In this document: piece after piece, positions 12,276 through 22,800 of the stretch
Layout of the letters: the number at the start of each line of letters is the position of its first letter
Numbering within the stretch: position 1 is the first letter of the stretch
Assembly: GCA_963513935.1 (NCBI GenBank)
Contig: OY740766.1
Span: 2,200,001-2,264,000 of the forward strand
Length of the DNA stretch: 64,000 nucleotides
DNA from: Aphrophora alni
Taxonomy: Eukaryota > Arthropoda > Insecta > Hemiptera > Aphrophoridae
Direction of reading: 5' to 3'
Notes under the pieces: generated by a model
The model's database searches: none
Told to the model about the DNA's origin: nothing
Seen by the model: the letters and a program-made list of their open reading frames with translations, nothing else
Position numbers and translations under genes: made by a program

Positions 12276-12320
12276 CAATGAAACGCGTTTCAACGACAAA
12301 GTCGCCATCCTCAGTGATAC
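12276..12320 (-). ncRNA. Hammerhead-like core, left arm of copy 3
   Basis: On the minus strand: GTATCA, CTGAGGA, one T, helix GGCGAC/GTCGTT with TTT loop, GAAAC, GC, GTT, then TCATTG. The core is complete (N7 is G) but helix I is broken by a mismatch at its second pair. Probably a decayed copy. Confidence 0.4.
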
Positions 12321-12345
12321 ATGAGCTACAATAACAAAACTATAA

Positions 12346-12384
12346 CTGAAGATAGCGACTTTGTCGTTGAAACGCGTTTCATTG
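12346..12384 (+). ncRNA. Hammerhead-like core, right arm of copy 3
   Basis: CTGAAGA, one T, helix AGCGAC/GTCGTT with TTT loop, GAAAC, GC, GTT. The sequence before CTGAAGA (ACTATAA) does not pair with the sequence after GTT, so helix I is missing and this arm would not fold as a hammerhead. Confidence 0.35.
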
Positions 12385-12481
12385 AATAAACGTAGATTTT
12401 GTGAGATCTTGTGTTCCAGTTTTTGTTGTACATAATATTATCTCACAAGTCAAGCTCGATATTGATTTACAGATGTCAATG

Positions 12482-13101
12482 GTTAAAATAAATTAGTCAT
12501 AAGAGTTTCTCATTTAGTTTAACTGCTTTTCATTGTAAATTGTCAATGATTGTGATATGTAATCTAAGACTACTAATTGTAACTAAAAAAGAGCACGTCC
12601 CTTTTTCTCGTATAAAAAAACAAAAAACTAGAATATTCAAAACAATTAACATTTATATATCATTAGAATTAAATTAAATTGTAATATCTCTGTAAATAAC
12701 ATCCTACAAAGAAATCTTGAATATATTACAATTTTTAACGTAAGGAGTACTATGGATTTACAGTCGGCATTCAAGAGCTACACAAAGTGGTTCGATCGGT
12801 CATAGCGTAGGCTGCAATATAATTGCTTTGGCTGAAACAATGTCCTACTGAAACTAGCTAGTCGAAAGTGTAATCAATATTGAGGGGTTATCTGATTTGT
12901 TTATGTTGTTATACTTAGGAAAATATTCTACATAATGTAACTAAAGTTTCAATTCAATTATAATAAATTTATTAGCTCATAAATAATGTTTAAGCAATAT
13001 ATATCCTCAAAGTGAACTTCCATTGAGCATAAATATTTGTATGGTTTTCTATGGCGGCGTAATGTTATCCTAAAATTAATCTATTTATAATTAATTTAAC
13101 A
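12482..13101. other. AT-rich DNA, no gene seen
   Basis: A GGTTCGATC string at 12791-12799 resembles a Pol III B box, but no matching A box or tRNA fold was found around it. Confidence 0.45.
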
Positions 13102-13823
13102 GTTTATCTCTATAATAAAATGGTAACATGGTATACTAAAGAGTATTTTTTCATGATTTAAAATTAAACAATACTTAAGATTTATCTATTTATTTAAGCT
13201 TTAAATTTATAATTACAAATATTTTACACAATAAATAAAACATTTTCTTGAAGTGTCTAATAATTCTCCAATAGTTGATATGATGTTATTATGATGATAT
13301 GACGTTTTACCATGGTAACATGGTAAAAATATATTCACAATTTTGGGTCCTAAATTTCATAATTTGATTTTGGTTTATCTCTATAATAAAATGGTAACAT
13401 GGTATACTAAAGAGTATTTTTTCATGATTTAAAATTAAACGGTACTTAAGATTTATCTATTTATTTCAGCTTTAAATTGATAATTACAAATATTTTACAC
13501 AATAAATAAAACATTTTCTTGAAGTGTCTAATAATTCTCCAATAGTTGATATGATGATATGACGTTTTACCATGGTAATATGGTAAAAATATATTCACAA
13601 TTTTGGGTCCTAAATTTCATAATTTGATTTTGGTTTATCTCTATAATAAAATGGTAACATGGTATAATAAAGAGTATTTTTTCATGATTTAAAATTAAAC
13701 AGTACTTAAGAGTTATCTATTTATTTCAGCTTTAAATTGATAATTACAAATATTTTACACAATAAATAAAACATTTTCTTGAAGTGTCTAATAACTCTCC
13801 AATAGTTGATATGATATTATTAT
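13102..13823. repeat. Tandem repeat, 260-271 bp unit, about 2.7 copies
   Basis: Units start with GTTTATCTCTATAATAAAATGG at 13102, 13373 and 13633 (quoted string describes the shared start; each unit differs by few bases). The spacing is 271 then 260 bp, and the third unit stops near 13823 before its last third. Units contain nested ATGGTAACATGG and CCATGGTAA palindromes. The 11-bp length difference falls at a duplicated ATGATGTTATT-like stretch. The last third of the unit recurs inverted at 17215-17275. It could be a young satellite nucleus. Confidence 0.93.
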
Positions 13824-15633
13824 TTGTTTTCAAGGCCACGTAGTGTGACATATATGGCAATAACCCTACATTAATAGGTAGGAGTAACTCCATTTATATG
13901 CCATATTCCTAAGGTGAGACTGACTTGTCACCCTCGTTGGCCAAGACATTTGTCATTCTGTCACGTTCACATTAAACATGCAAATAGAACTCCTTTGTAG
14001 GTTGGTAGGTGTTGTAATTGCCAAAGGTTCTAATTGTTGTACCACGGCATTCCTTACTAAATTAAGTATATTATATCCTTTCTTATATAGATATTTAGTT
14101 CTGATATATTCCCAAACGCATAAGATAATGACGTAATATTTTTACAAGACTGTTTAATTTACTTTGTTATTTATTTAATCTTGTTTTTATCGGTTTCAAC
14201 ATCATAATGGTGAGGAAAAGTTAGGATTTGATTTCTGTATCGGGGAATTCTCAACAATTTAAAGACACAACCAAGACCTGCCTCTTGAGGTGGCAACTAG
14301 TTATGCAATACTCATTAAGTTATAGTTTTTCAAGCTTGTAATATAACTCCAGTTTTTAACGTCAAAGTGAGATGTTGCTTCACTCTAGAACTTTCTTCAT
14401 AATTATAACCAGAACAACGTTTTACAAAATTGACCGTCCATATCTCAAGTTTAGTCAGTAAAGTTGACTCATTAAAAAGTTTTTACAGTTACGAAAGTTT
14501 TTGCACACCTTGTTTCAAGTTTCCAAAATTGTACTTAACTAACGTTTCTTCTTAATATATCTAAGACAACTTTAGAATCTCTAAAGCAAGATGTTTCTTA
14601 AAATTTTTATTTAATTTAACGTTGGTAATTTAACATTGAGGTTGTTGCCACGAAGTAATTACTACAATAACTTGATATTTTATTATAATCCTTTTATTTT
14701 AACAAAATTTAATAAGAGATTCTATAATGAAAAGTAAATTCTAATTTTAACTTTTAAACCAACTGACCATAGTTGAAAACTAATGAATTTAAAGTTATAT
14801 TCATTGAAATGGAAATGGATATATAAAAACTCGTAGTCTATTGGTTTACATAGTCAAAACTTTATTACTTGAGTTGCATTGACAAATTATTCCCTAGTCG
14901 GCTTGGTTCGTATATTTAACTGAGTTTAATAGTGAACCAAGTATTCAGAATGTCTTTTAAAACATATGTGATCTACTATCTACACTTTAGGTATCAAGTT
15001 CTTACAGTCAGTATCCGAAATCCAAATCTTGGAACTACAGAGTGTGAATTGTCAGTCAAGAAAACTGCTAATTGTTTTAATGATGTATATGGATCAAATA
15101 ACCTCAACCTTAAAGCTGGCTTAAGTAATAATTAGTAGTTTACCTTCTAAAATAAACTGTGTTTTTTAATTTCTATTTCAGAAATGTATAATCCATTCTT
15201 CCAAGATACCACGGATGAAGTAATGTCCCATTATGAAGATCTTTATCTCTTTTTATTCTCAAAATGTATTTAGACGTTGTATTAAAGAAATAAACACTTT
15301 TATTATAATTTCAGAAACATTTCGAAACGCAATACATTAGGGATAAATCATCCTCGTTTATGACGCCTTCCAAAGCTTTCTTTAACACAAAAAGGTTACT
15401 CACACGAACGCCATTAATGCATATTAGTGATGAAACAGCTCCGAAGCAGATTTCTATCATAAGCGATCATGCAAAACATAATACTAGCCACTTTAGCCTA
15501 GCGTGACCTCATTTGATATAGTTTGTTGGAGATAAGTGGTTGTTGGATTTGAACAATTTATATAAAAACAGCGAATTTACAGTTAAAAGATAGAATAAGT
15601 GGAGTTAGTTTTATTAAATGGAAACTTATTATT
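13824..15633. other. AT-rich DNA, no gene seen
   Basis: No gene supported. A 67-codon frame at 14932-15135 has fairly mixed composition and a TACACTTTAG acceptor-like site within it at about 14982-14991, but it has no recognised family or confirmed splice partner. Confidence 0.45.
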
Positions 15634-16108
15634 ATATAATATAGTTAATTACCTTAGAGGTTGTGTCCTCAGTCCGTATAATAGTTATTGCTACAGCGCT
15701 GTTTCGCCGAAAAGAAAAGAAAAGTTCAGTTTGTCATTTAACATGTTGTATTCCAACCCTATATATGATATAATATCAAAAAGTAAAATTAAATAAACAT
15801 AGCAAACATGTCTACATTTCATTTCAACTAAAGTTAATTATCAGTATCATACTGATAACTGCTGTATAGATCCAGTACCATACCTGCAGCTGGACAAGTA
15901 AGACCTTATAATGTGGCCACAAACAATTTTATTATTTATGTACGACGAGTCATACTCTGATTTTATATGTGTTAGTGTTGTGTTGTGTTACGTGTTTATG
16001 TGTTAGTGCGGGCCTGACGAAGCCGACAGTGTTCGGTGAAACAGCGCTGTAGCAATAACAATTATACGGACTGAGGACAACCTCTAAGGTAATTAACTAT
16101 ATTATATA
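15634..16108 (+). mobile_element. Second palindromic ribozyme-like element
   Basis: Arms of about 75-80 bp (15634-15712 and 16029-16108) are inverted copies: TAGTTAATTACCTTAGAGG, CCTCAGTCCGTATAAT, GTTATTGCTACAGCGCTGTTTC. The roughly 315-bp interior is not inverted and includes the perfect palindrome TATCAGTATCATACTGATA (15839-15857). No open frame of note. The right arm forms the 3' half of a hammerhead-like core whose 5' half lies in the interior; the left arm has only the GAAAC and helix III half. The arm ends run into AT-rich flanks, so the target duplication cannot be defined. Confidence 0.7.
16002..16060 (+). ncRNA. Hammerhead-like core, family 2
   Basis: CTGACGA (16014-16020) is followed by an extra A, helix GCCGA/TCGGT (16022-16026 and 16033-16037) with loop CAGTGT, GAAAC (16038-16042), helix III ACAGC/GCTGT (16041-16050, self-complementary) and A16051 as the predicted cleavage base. 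Helix I would use GC (16012-16013) with GC (16052-16053), an internal loop, then GTTA (16002-16005) with TAAC (16056-16059). It has the same order as family 1 but is otherwise unrelated in sequence, again with one extra base before helix II. Confidence 0.45.
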
Positions 16109-17499
16109 TTAAACAGTCCAAGGCAACACATTATACTTTATTATTATAGTATGAAAGAGGTACTGTAATAACATAATACAGCATCACCATTTGTTATACA
16201 CAATGAGACAATTGTAAAATCACTAACGACTAATATGATCAGTTTACAAATAACAAATAGCAGAAGTTCTGTAAGCTAGTACAACTTAAGGGGTAATGAA
16301 ACAATTTAGTATTGCAGATGGACTTTACCAACGTTTCCACCCTTACCTTTTATTTATAAAATTTACATAACAAATTTCTAAGAACTTATGTTACCGATTT
16401 TGTATAAGGTTATGTACGGTATTTAAAATGCAGGTGGAACGATTGAGATTTGAGTGATGCGTTAGTCCCGATTGACGGTTATTTCCACATCTTTTTAAGT
16501 TGATGGTAGTGAATTCTACCCTTAATAATCCTTATAAAATCATATTTCTTTAAGAGGACTCAGTTCTGACTTTAAATAATCAAACAAGTTCCTTGACCAA
16601 AAAACAGCTCCATACAAGGATTTTCTCGTTGTAGTAAATTAAATATATAATTAATTGTTACAACAGTAACATCACAAACTAAAAAAAAAAGTGTCCTCAA
16701 ATCGGAAATAATATCAAACATTTTCTAATTTTACGTATATGAACAATGAAAATAAAATAAAAAGTCCATATATTTTATACGTTGTATAGTATAAACAGGG
16801 AGTGATGAAAAGTTTTGATTTCACATTTTCGATTCTGGTTGCGACCAACTTGAAAACTATTTAACAAGAATGTTTCATAATCAGGGTGTGAAGCTGATAT
16901 TTGATATAAAATATTTTTTTAAAACTTTCGTTTCTCAAAATGTGTATGCGTTTTATAAAGATAAATTTTATCTTGTAAATATATTTTTAATATAAATTTC
17001 AAATTTCTAGGTAAAATGGTATAGTTATAATTTGTATTGCACAAATAAATAAATATACCAATGGAAACAAGAGATTTTGATCGGTGCATTTACAAAACTC
17101 CAAATCGAGTCACTTAATCAATACTTATACATACCTAAATAATTATTTTACATTAAAAATAAGAGTAACCTCTCAATTTAAAATACCAAAACATGTAATA
17201 TTGTCAAACCAATATCAACTTATGAAATTTAGGACTCAAAATTAATTGTGAATATATTTTTACACGGTAAAATATATAATTTGTAAAAGACGATTTATAA
17301 AATACAAGTCACAAACATTATGTAAATATAAAATGTTTACATTTTAAAAATAATTGAAAGCATGAATGAAATTGGAATAATATATGCTATTAATTTCATC
17401 TATTTTAAATTTACGATGTTTCCACAATTATTACACATAACCTTTTTTCTTTCCAGAATTTGTTTTAATCTAAATTAGTTTCAAACCCTTCTAATACTG
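16109..17499. other. AT-rich DNA with a stray satellite fragment
   Basis: No gene. The stretch at 17215-17275 (TATGAAATTTAGGACTCAAA onward) is an inverted, diverged copy of the end of the 13102-13823 repeat unit, which shows that the unit is dispersed and not only local. Confidence 0.6.
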
Positions 17500-17880
17500 A
17501 GTAGTTAGTTGATAACATCCTCCATGACCCCCAAGTTAGAATGGGAATGACAAAGGACATTGTCAGTCAGTGCATGTCTCTTGTCCATAAATGAGAGTGT
17601 TATATCTGACAAACCTGCGTGACTTAAAACTCATTAGCTATTAATCTGATAGTGAGAGTGGCTAATCTTGGATTCATTTCTCAATCAAGGGACATGCAAA
17701 CTAAATCAAGTGTTCTCTCAGTCGCTTCTGTAAGTAATTTTGTCTTGTTTTGTATTGCGTGCAATTATTTAAAAGTCAGTTAAAATATTTTAGAAGACAG
17801 TAAATTTAAACTGAGTCACGTATCGTGTGATTTCCTACAATAATTCAAACCAGAAAACATTTCTGCACTTTATATTTGAT
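17500..17880 (+). repeat. Dispersed repeat family B, copy 1
   Basis: Diverged but colinear with 27810-28260 and, inverted, with 63160-63360. Shared landmarks include GACATTGTCAGTCAG, CATGTCTCTTG, AATCTGATAGTGAGAG, TTTCTCAATCAAG and, near the end, ACTGAGTCA followed by TACAATAATTCAA. It is about 380 bp with no coding signal: an ancient interspersed repeat of unknown class. Confidence 0.8.
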
Positions 17881-20315
17881 GACCGTGTTTATTATACACA
17901 TTATCACGTAATAATATGATATTGAAAGTAATAGAATTGTATTATTTTTTTATATTTAAATTTACTCCAGTCTTAGAAAAACAAGTATAAAACTTTGAAT
18001 AATTATTTGTCTAGAAAACGTATACACGTTACAAGACCTTGTAATAATTAATTTTTTAAATTTATATATTAATATATATATATACATTAATTTATATATA
18101 TATACTAGTTTATTTACAAATGGTTTTGGGGTTTTTAGCTAATTTGTTCCCTTATATATTATTTCTCGCCTATATTATTTCAATATAAATAATCAGTACT
18201 GTACAGTATAATACTTATTTCCCAAAATTAAGAAACGAGACCATAAATTAAAGTTTAATATTTTCATTTCATTGAATTTAACACTTCTGCATCTATACTT
18301 GTTTCGCTTGTGGTCGGACCAACCAAATATTTACATCTGAGTAGATTTTCCAATATCATTGATTGATGTGTTGTTTTGTTCAAAGCGGTTTGGTAGTTAT
18401 TTATTTAAAACAGAAAGAGTATTCGCTTTGTTCAAGAAGTAGTGCATTTAAATAGTGTTTTTTTATAATTTTTTGTCTGTAATTGTTCGTGACTATAAAA
18501 AGGGTCCACTCGCTTTCTGGTTCCAGAATATCTTTGAAATAAAATGGAGATGTAAATAGTCTATGCATTTAAGTACTATCATTTTAGCGTGTTGTATTTT
18601 GTAAGATGCTGGGAAATCAAGAATTTTGCAAGACACTAAGAATTTGTATTATTATTTATTGTATCGATACTTTGGATTTAAATATTTTTGAAACGTGGGC
18701 TTGAATTTTATTATAATATCTTTCGCAAAACTATCACCATCATACGGGTCATGTTTGGCCAACAAAAAACTATTAAACAAAATGTAAAACTATATCAATA
18801 ACTAAACTCACATAGTTAGAGACTGTAATAAAAAGATTTCATACTCTTTTATTTTAAGGGGAAAATACATAGTAATGAATTTTATTATGTGTTTTAAAAA
18901 CAAATATACCTTGGCGTGCTAACAGGTGGAAAGAATTTTAATTATGTGTTAATTTAAAACGATATGGCAAGGTTTAGATTAAATATTGAATTAGTAATAG
19001 GAATAATGTTAGTAAAATAATTTTCTTAATGTGACATATACAAAATTTGAATTTAATAACACGGCAGATTTAATAAAGAAAATATCCTTTAATGACAAAT
19101 ATTGTAACGAGTAAACCCACTAATAATTTGCATGTAAACTTAGTTTGATACATAATTTCTAAATGTATACAACTTAAAGTAATTCGATTTTGTTTTCTCT
19201 GAAAAGATCCACGTTTTATTAGAAGTGGGAATGGTAAAATAAATGATAATTTTTAAATCAAGCTTTTCAAGACATTTAAAATTTGAAAAATACGATATGT
19301 CGTGTTCATTTCAGAACTCTACAAGACTTAAAAGAATTTAAAAAAAATCGAAGTGCATCTGGAAGTATCTTCTCCACAAACCACCTGTTTTTATTTTTAA
19401 TTATTTAAAAAAATAACTAGTCTAGTTGTACTTTAAAATTCTTAATAAAATAAATCTAAAATACATATTGAAATAATCTGTATAATTCCCAATAGATTAA
19501 CATTTTAAAATATTATAATGTAATAAACGTTTAATTTTGTACGGGTTATTGGATGATATTTAATTCAACATATTAAACTATTTTGCTATTAAATACAGTA
19601 AACCTATTTAAAGAAAAAAAGATAAATAGGATATTTCATCGTTTAGTTATAAAAACATAACCTGCAAATAATCATTATGGATAAAGTGAAGCACCCACAC
19701 TTGCTGTGCTATTGTTTACGATTTGGGGGTCTTAACTGAGCAAATATAACATTTAAATTGGAAGTATGAAAAAGAATGAGTATTAAAAGTATGAGAATAG
19801 GCAAATAATTACCTATTAAAATATGATCTGTATTGGAATTTATTACTTACCAATCAAACGAAGTAATAGTAAAAAATTGTGTTTTTTGACAGATCTTCAA
19901 GTTTTTTGACCTCAGAAAACCAAAACAGCTATTTTCGACAAGTTGTCCGCCCGTCGACATTGTTATCGTCACTTCTACGTAAGTACGATTGCAGACACAC
20001 AGATAAGAACTTGTTATTGTGTACAGGAGATTACATAAAATTAAAAATATTAAAATGTCAGCCATTATTAATTTTTAATCTCTTATGTTAGTCTACTTAT
20101 AAGACACTAAATTACGTACTAATTTTATATTTCAATTTTACATGATGTGGTACCAATCGCACACCACATGGATGACAAATAGCATGAAATAAATTTACTT
20201 GGGTAAAACCTAATTTTTAAAAACGATAAACTTCTCTTTAGAAACATTACGATTTTAAATGTTAAATTTAACAAACCAATATCCTGCTCTAGTATAATTC
20301 CTTCCACCAATAATT
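17881..20315. other. AT-rich DNA, no gene seen
   Basis: Contains an interrupted TA-rich tract (18060-18108) and otherwise nothing recognisable on either strand. Confidence 0.5.
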
Positions 20316-21215
20316 CTGGTACAAGATATTATAACGAAATAGAGGGCTCCCAAAAGGTCAGTGCTCGGCAGGCCATAAATTGTAAAGAGTTGAAAGGGTT
20401 GACAGCTAGAAAAACTATTCTAACATCAGTCACGGTTATCAAGGAGTCAAATAAACCATTCCAAAAGTCAATGCCTTCAACCGAAAATGTTTGAAATGGA
20501 CCAATGAAAGAAATTACGTCAGTCCAGAAATAACGTAAAAGATTTAAAATAAGCCAATGAAGGAAGAGGATCGGAAGAAAGCATTTGAAATTAGAACTTA
20601 TAATAAATAAGGGTGGAAGAGAAGCGCACGAGGTTCTTTTCGGTTGTTAACTGATTGAAGGAGATCCGGAGCAAGTGTTTCTTTAGTAGAAAAGAAGATC
20701 GTTGTGAAAGATTTAGCCGAGATCAAACGTCAAAATAAGATAGTATCTGCGTCGTTTTTTTTGTATAAGTATTAATAATAATCTCCGAAGAATAGTTTAA
20801 AAGATAATCGTCGTTATAAGTTTAAAAGTAATCGTCGTCATAAAAGTGAGTGAGAAATTTGCGTCGTTATAGAAGTGTTTGAACAGGAATAATAATACAA
20901 TAAATTAAAAGTAATCGTCGTCACTAAAGTATGTGAGAAATAAGTGTAAGAAGAAAAGAAGATTCGTCGAAAAGATCAAAGCAAAACGATCCATCTACTG
21001 GGAGTCTACACGGGAACCACTTGCACGGAACCAGGAACATCGGAGCAGTGATAAAACTTCCAAGCGATAAGTAAAAATTAATGGACAATCTCCATTAAAT
21101 AAACTACCACCAAATTCTATTTTATATGTAAATTAGAGTCACCAAAGAATCACGAACCCGTAAAGAGAAAATAAATAAAATAATACATTTCAGTTAGCCG
21201 GAGCATTTTATAAAC
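20316..21215 (+). mobile_element. LTR- or promoter-like block, unassigned
   Basis: Composition is clearly less AT-rich than the flanks. From left to right: two CCAAT boxes (20501-20505, 20554-20558), a CRE-like TTACGTCA (20514-20521), a TATA-like TATAATAAATA (20599-20609), then a leader rich in AAAAGTAATCGTCGTCA-type direct repeats (about 20800, 20823 and 20907), and an AATAAA-containing AT-rich end near 21100-21190. The order of promoter, leader and polyadenylation-like signals in about 900 bp fits a solo LTR of a retrotransposon. It could also be a host promoter with an untranslated first exon. No tRNA primer site or duplicated ends were found, so the class is open. Confidence 0.35.
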
Positions 21216-21654
21216 TAATAATAAATTAAAAGTAAAAAAATTAAAAGTAAAATTATGATACACTCTTATATCTTTATTTTAGGTTAAGACATTGTAGAAT
21301 TTAACCTAAAACTTAATGTTATAAATAATTAAAGAAAGTTAAATTCTATAAATGTGTCAAATTTGTTATAATATGTATTTGCTAAAACTAATGATGAATT
21401 TGATAGTGAGAATTTATGAACATAATAGTCAATGTACCTGCTATTGTATTTAGTATGTTTCCATTTAATATTTGGTTTCAAATATTTGGTTTTATCAGTT
21501 TTTATGCCAATTGCATAGAAGTAAACAAAATAGAATGTTAGTTAATTCTTGCGACATGAGCCCCAAATTTATGGGTATTTAATAAAATCACGCTAATCAC
21601 ACAAATCACGCTAATAAAAGTTTCTTAACATTTTTTTAAACATGCGCTATATTC

Positions 21655-21910
21655 TAGAGAATATATCGCAGTGAATGTTTTATTCACGTATATTCCAGTA
21701 TAGTTTGTTTATGTTTGGATCTTACAATGTTAGCATAATAAATCTTTTGTCGACATATGTTTTCACCGTGATGGCTTTGTACATCTGCTGCCTCGCATTT
21801 ACAATATTTTAGCTGAAATCCTTATTTCCTCAATATAGGTCAGAATATTGTAAAAGAGTTTTGGTTTTGTTACGTGATGATTTATGACACTAATCCTTTT
21901 GATTACGTTT
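21655..21910 (+). repeat. Dispersed repeat family C, copy 1
   Basis: Colinear with 57985-58235. Shared landmarks are TTTTGTCGACATATGTT, GCTTTGTAC, TCTACTGC-like and GAAATCCT with TCAATATAGGTCA-like strings. Divergence is substantial. No coding potential. Confidence 0.7.
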
Positions 21911-22149
21911 AAAAAAAGATAATATTCTCTGTATGTGAGGAAATGAACCGGAGCTCGCTTATTGGTCCAGTGTTGTTTTCTATATCAACGTACCCGCACA
22001 ATAGTTCAACCATGAGAGATACAGAGCAGGATATAATAAATGTATTAAACACTTCTGGTGTCAACATTATGTAGATACTCCCTTGAAACTATTTAATGAA
22101 GAAAGACATTCATTGGACCAGCCAAGTCAAGTATAAAGCAACTTGAGTT

Positions 22150-22800
22150 TTTATAAATTGTGTTTAAGCGGCCGGGGGGGGGGTGTCTTTAAGAAAGTTT
22201 GAGTTCGGGGAGGAAATTTGGGTGGGGGAGGGGAAACCTGACAACGTACCCTCGACTACTCAAATCCTACAGCCAGCCAGCTTCATGGGCGATTAAAACT
22301 ATGTTATTAACTATAACGCGTAATAAACTAAATTAACTATGAATATTTTTAAGAGGATGACTATTTAAAAGTAGTGATCTAGGAAACAGTTAAAGGCCAA
22401 AATGGCCGTTAACTACTTATTACATATTTAATTTTATACGAAATTTGGAGACGTACCACCGAAAACCCTGGGACGGCTGACCCATCCCAAAAGGGGATAA
22501 TTAGGTGGGTGAACAATTTGGAGGGTACCTGAAAAATCGACTATCCTGTAGATTGAAGACATGCACTTCCTTAAACACAACCGGTGTTTCTAACAGCCGG
22601 TGCACAACTCGTTGGTTAACCTTGTTGCGTGATAACGAGGGAGGGGGTAAACTGATTTGATGCAAAACAAATCCCCTGCAATGTAGCATTCAAGCAACCC
22701 GCTTTACAAAGCTGTTTGAATAGAAGTATCGCCGGGAATAAAAGGGAGGGGGTGAAAGGTACCACCACAAGTACCTCGAGATTATTCTCTTCTTGATAAG
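22150..22800. other. GC-rich island with G-quadruplex-type tract
   Basis: This contrasts sharply with its AT-rich surroundings. Ten consecutive G at 22176-22185 are followed by four tracts (GGGG, GGG, GGGGG, GGGG at 22207-22233) that satisfy a G-quadruplex pattern on the plus strand. Further right are GGGAGGGGG motifs at 22638-22650 and 22743-22751 and the inverted pair CAACCGGTG / CAGCCGGTGC. Two minus-strand frames (22501-22689, 22690-22914) cross it but match no known family. It could be a CpG-type regulatory island or part of an unidentified element. Confidence 0.5.

Larger units (their letters stand above)
12217..12481 (+). mobile_element. Ribozyme-like palindromic element, copy 3 (full hairpin)
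   Basis: The insertion 12230-12468 is flanked by a perfect 13-bp duplication, ACAGATGTCAATG (12217-12229 and 12469-12481). The two arms (about 12235-12312 and 12350-12425) are near-perfect inverted repeats containing ACAAGATCTCACAAAA, CGTTTATTCAATGAAACG and CGTTTCAACGACAAAGTCG. They are separated by a short loop related to the ATACATGAGCTACAATAAC segment. The tail is TCACAAGTCAAGCTC. It has no coding capacity. Together with copy 5 it shows the complete architecture: arm, loop, inverted arm, unpaired tail. Confidence 0.87.

Noticed and set aside
12785..12805. tRNA or SINE B box (GGTTCGATC)
   Set aside because: No A box at tRNA spacing and no cloverleaf pairing around it.
14932..15135. Possible exon
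   Set aside because: Composition is somewhat mixed, but there is no recognised family, no paired splice sites and no neighbouring exon.
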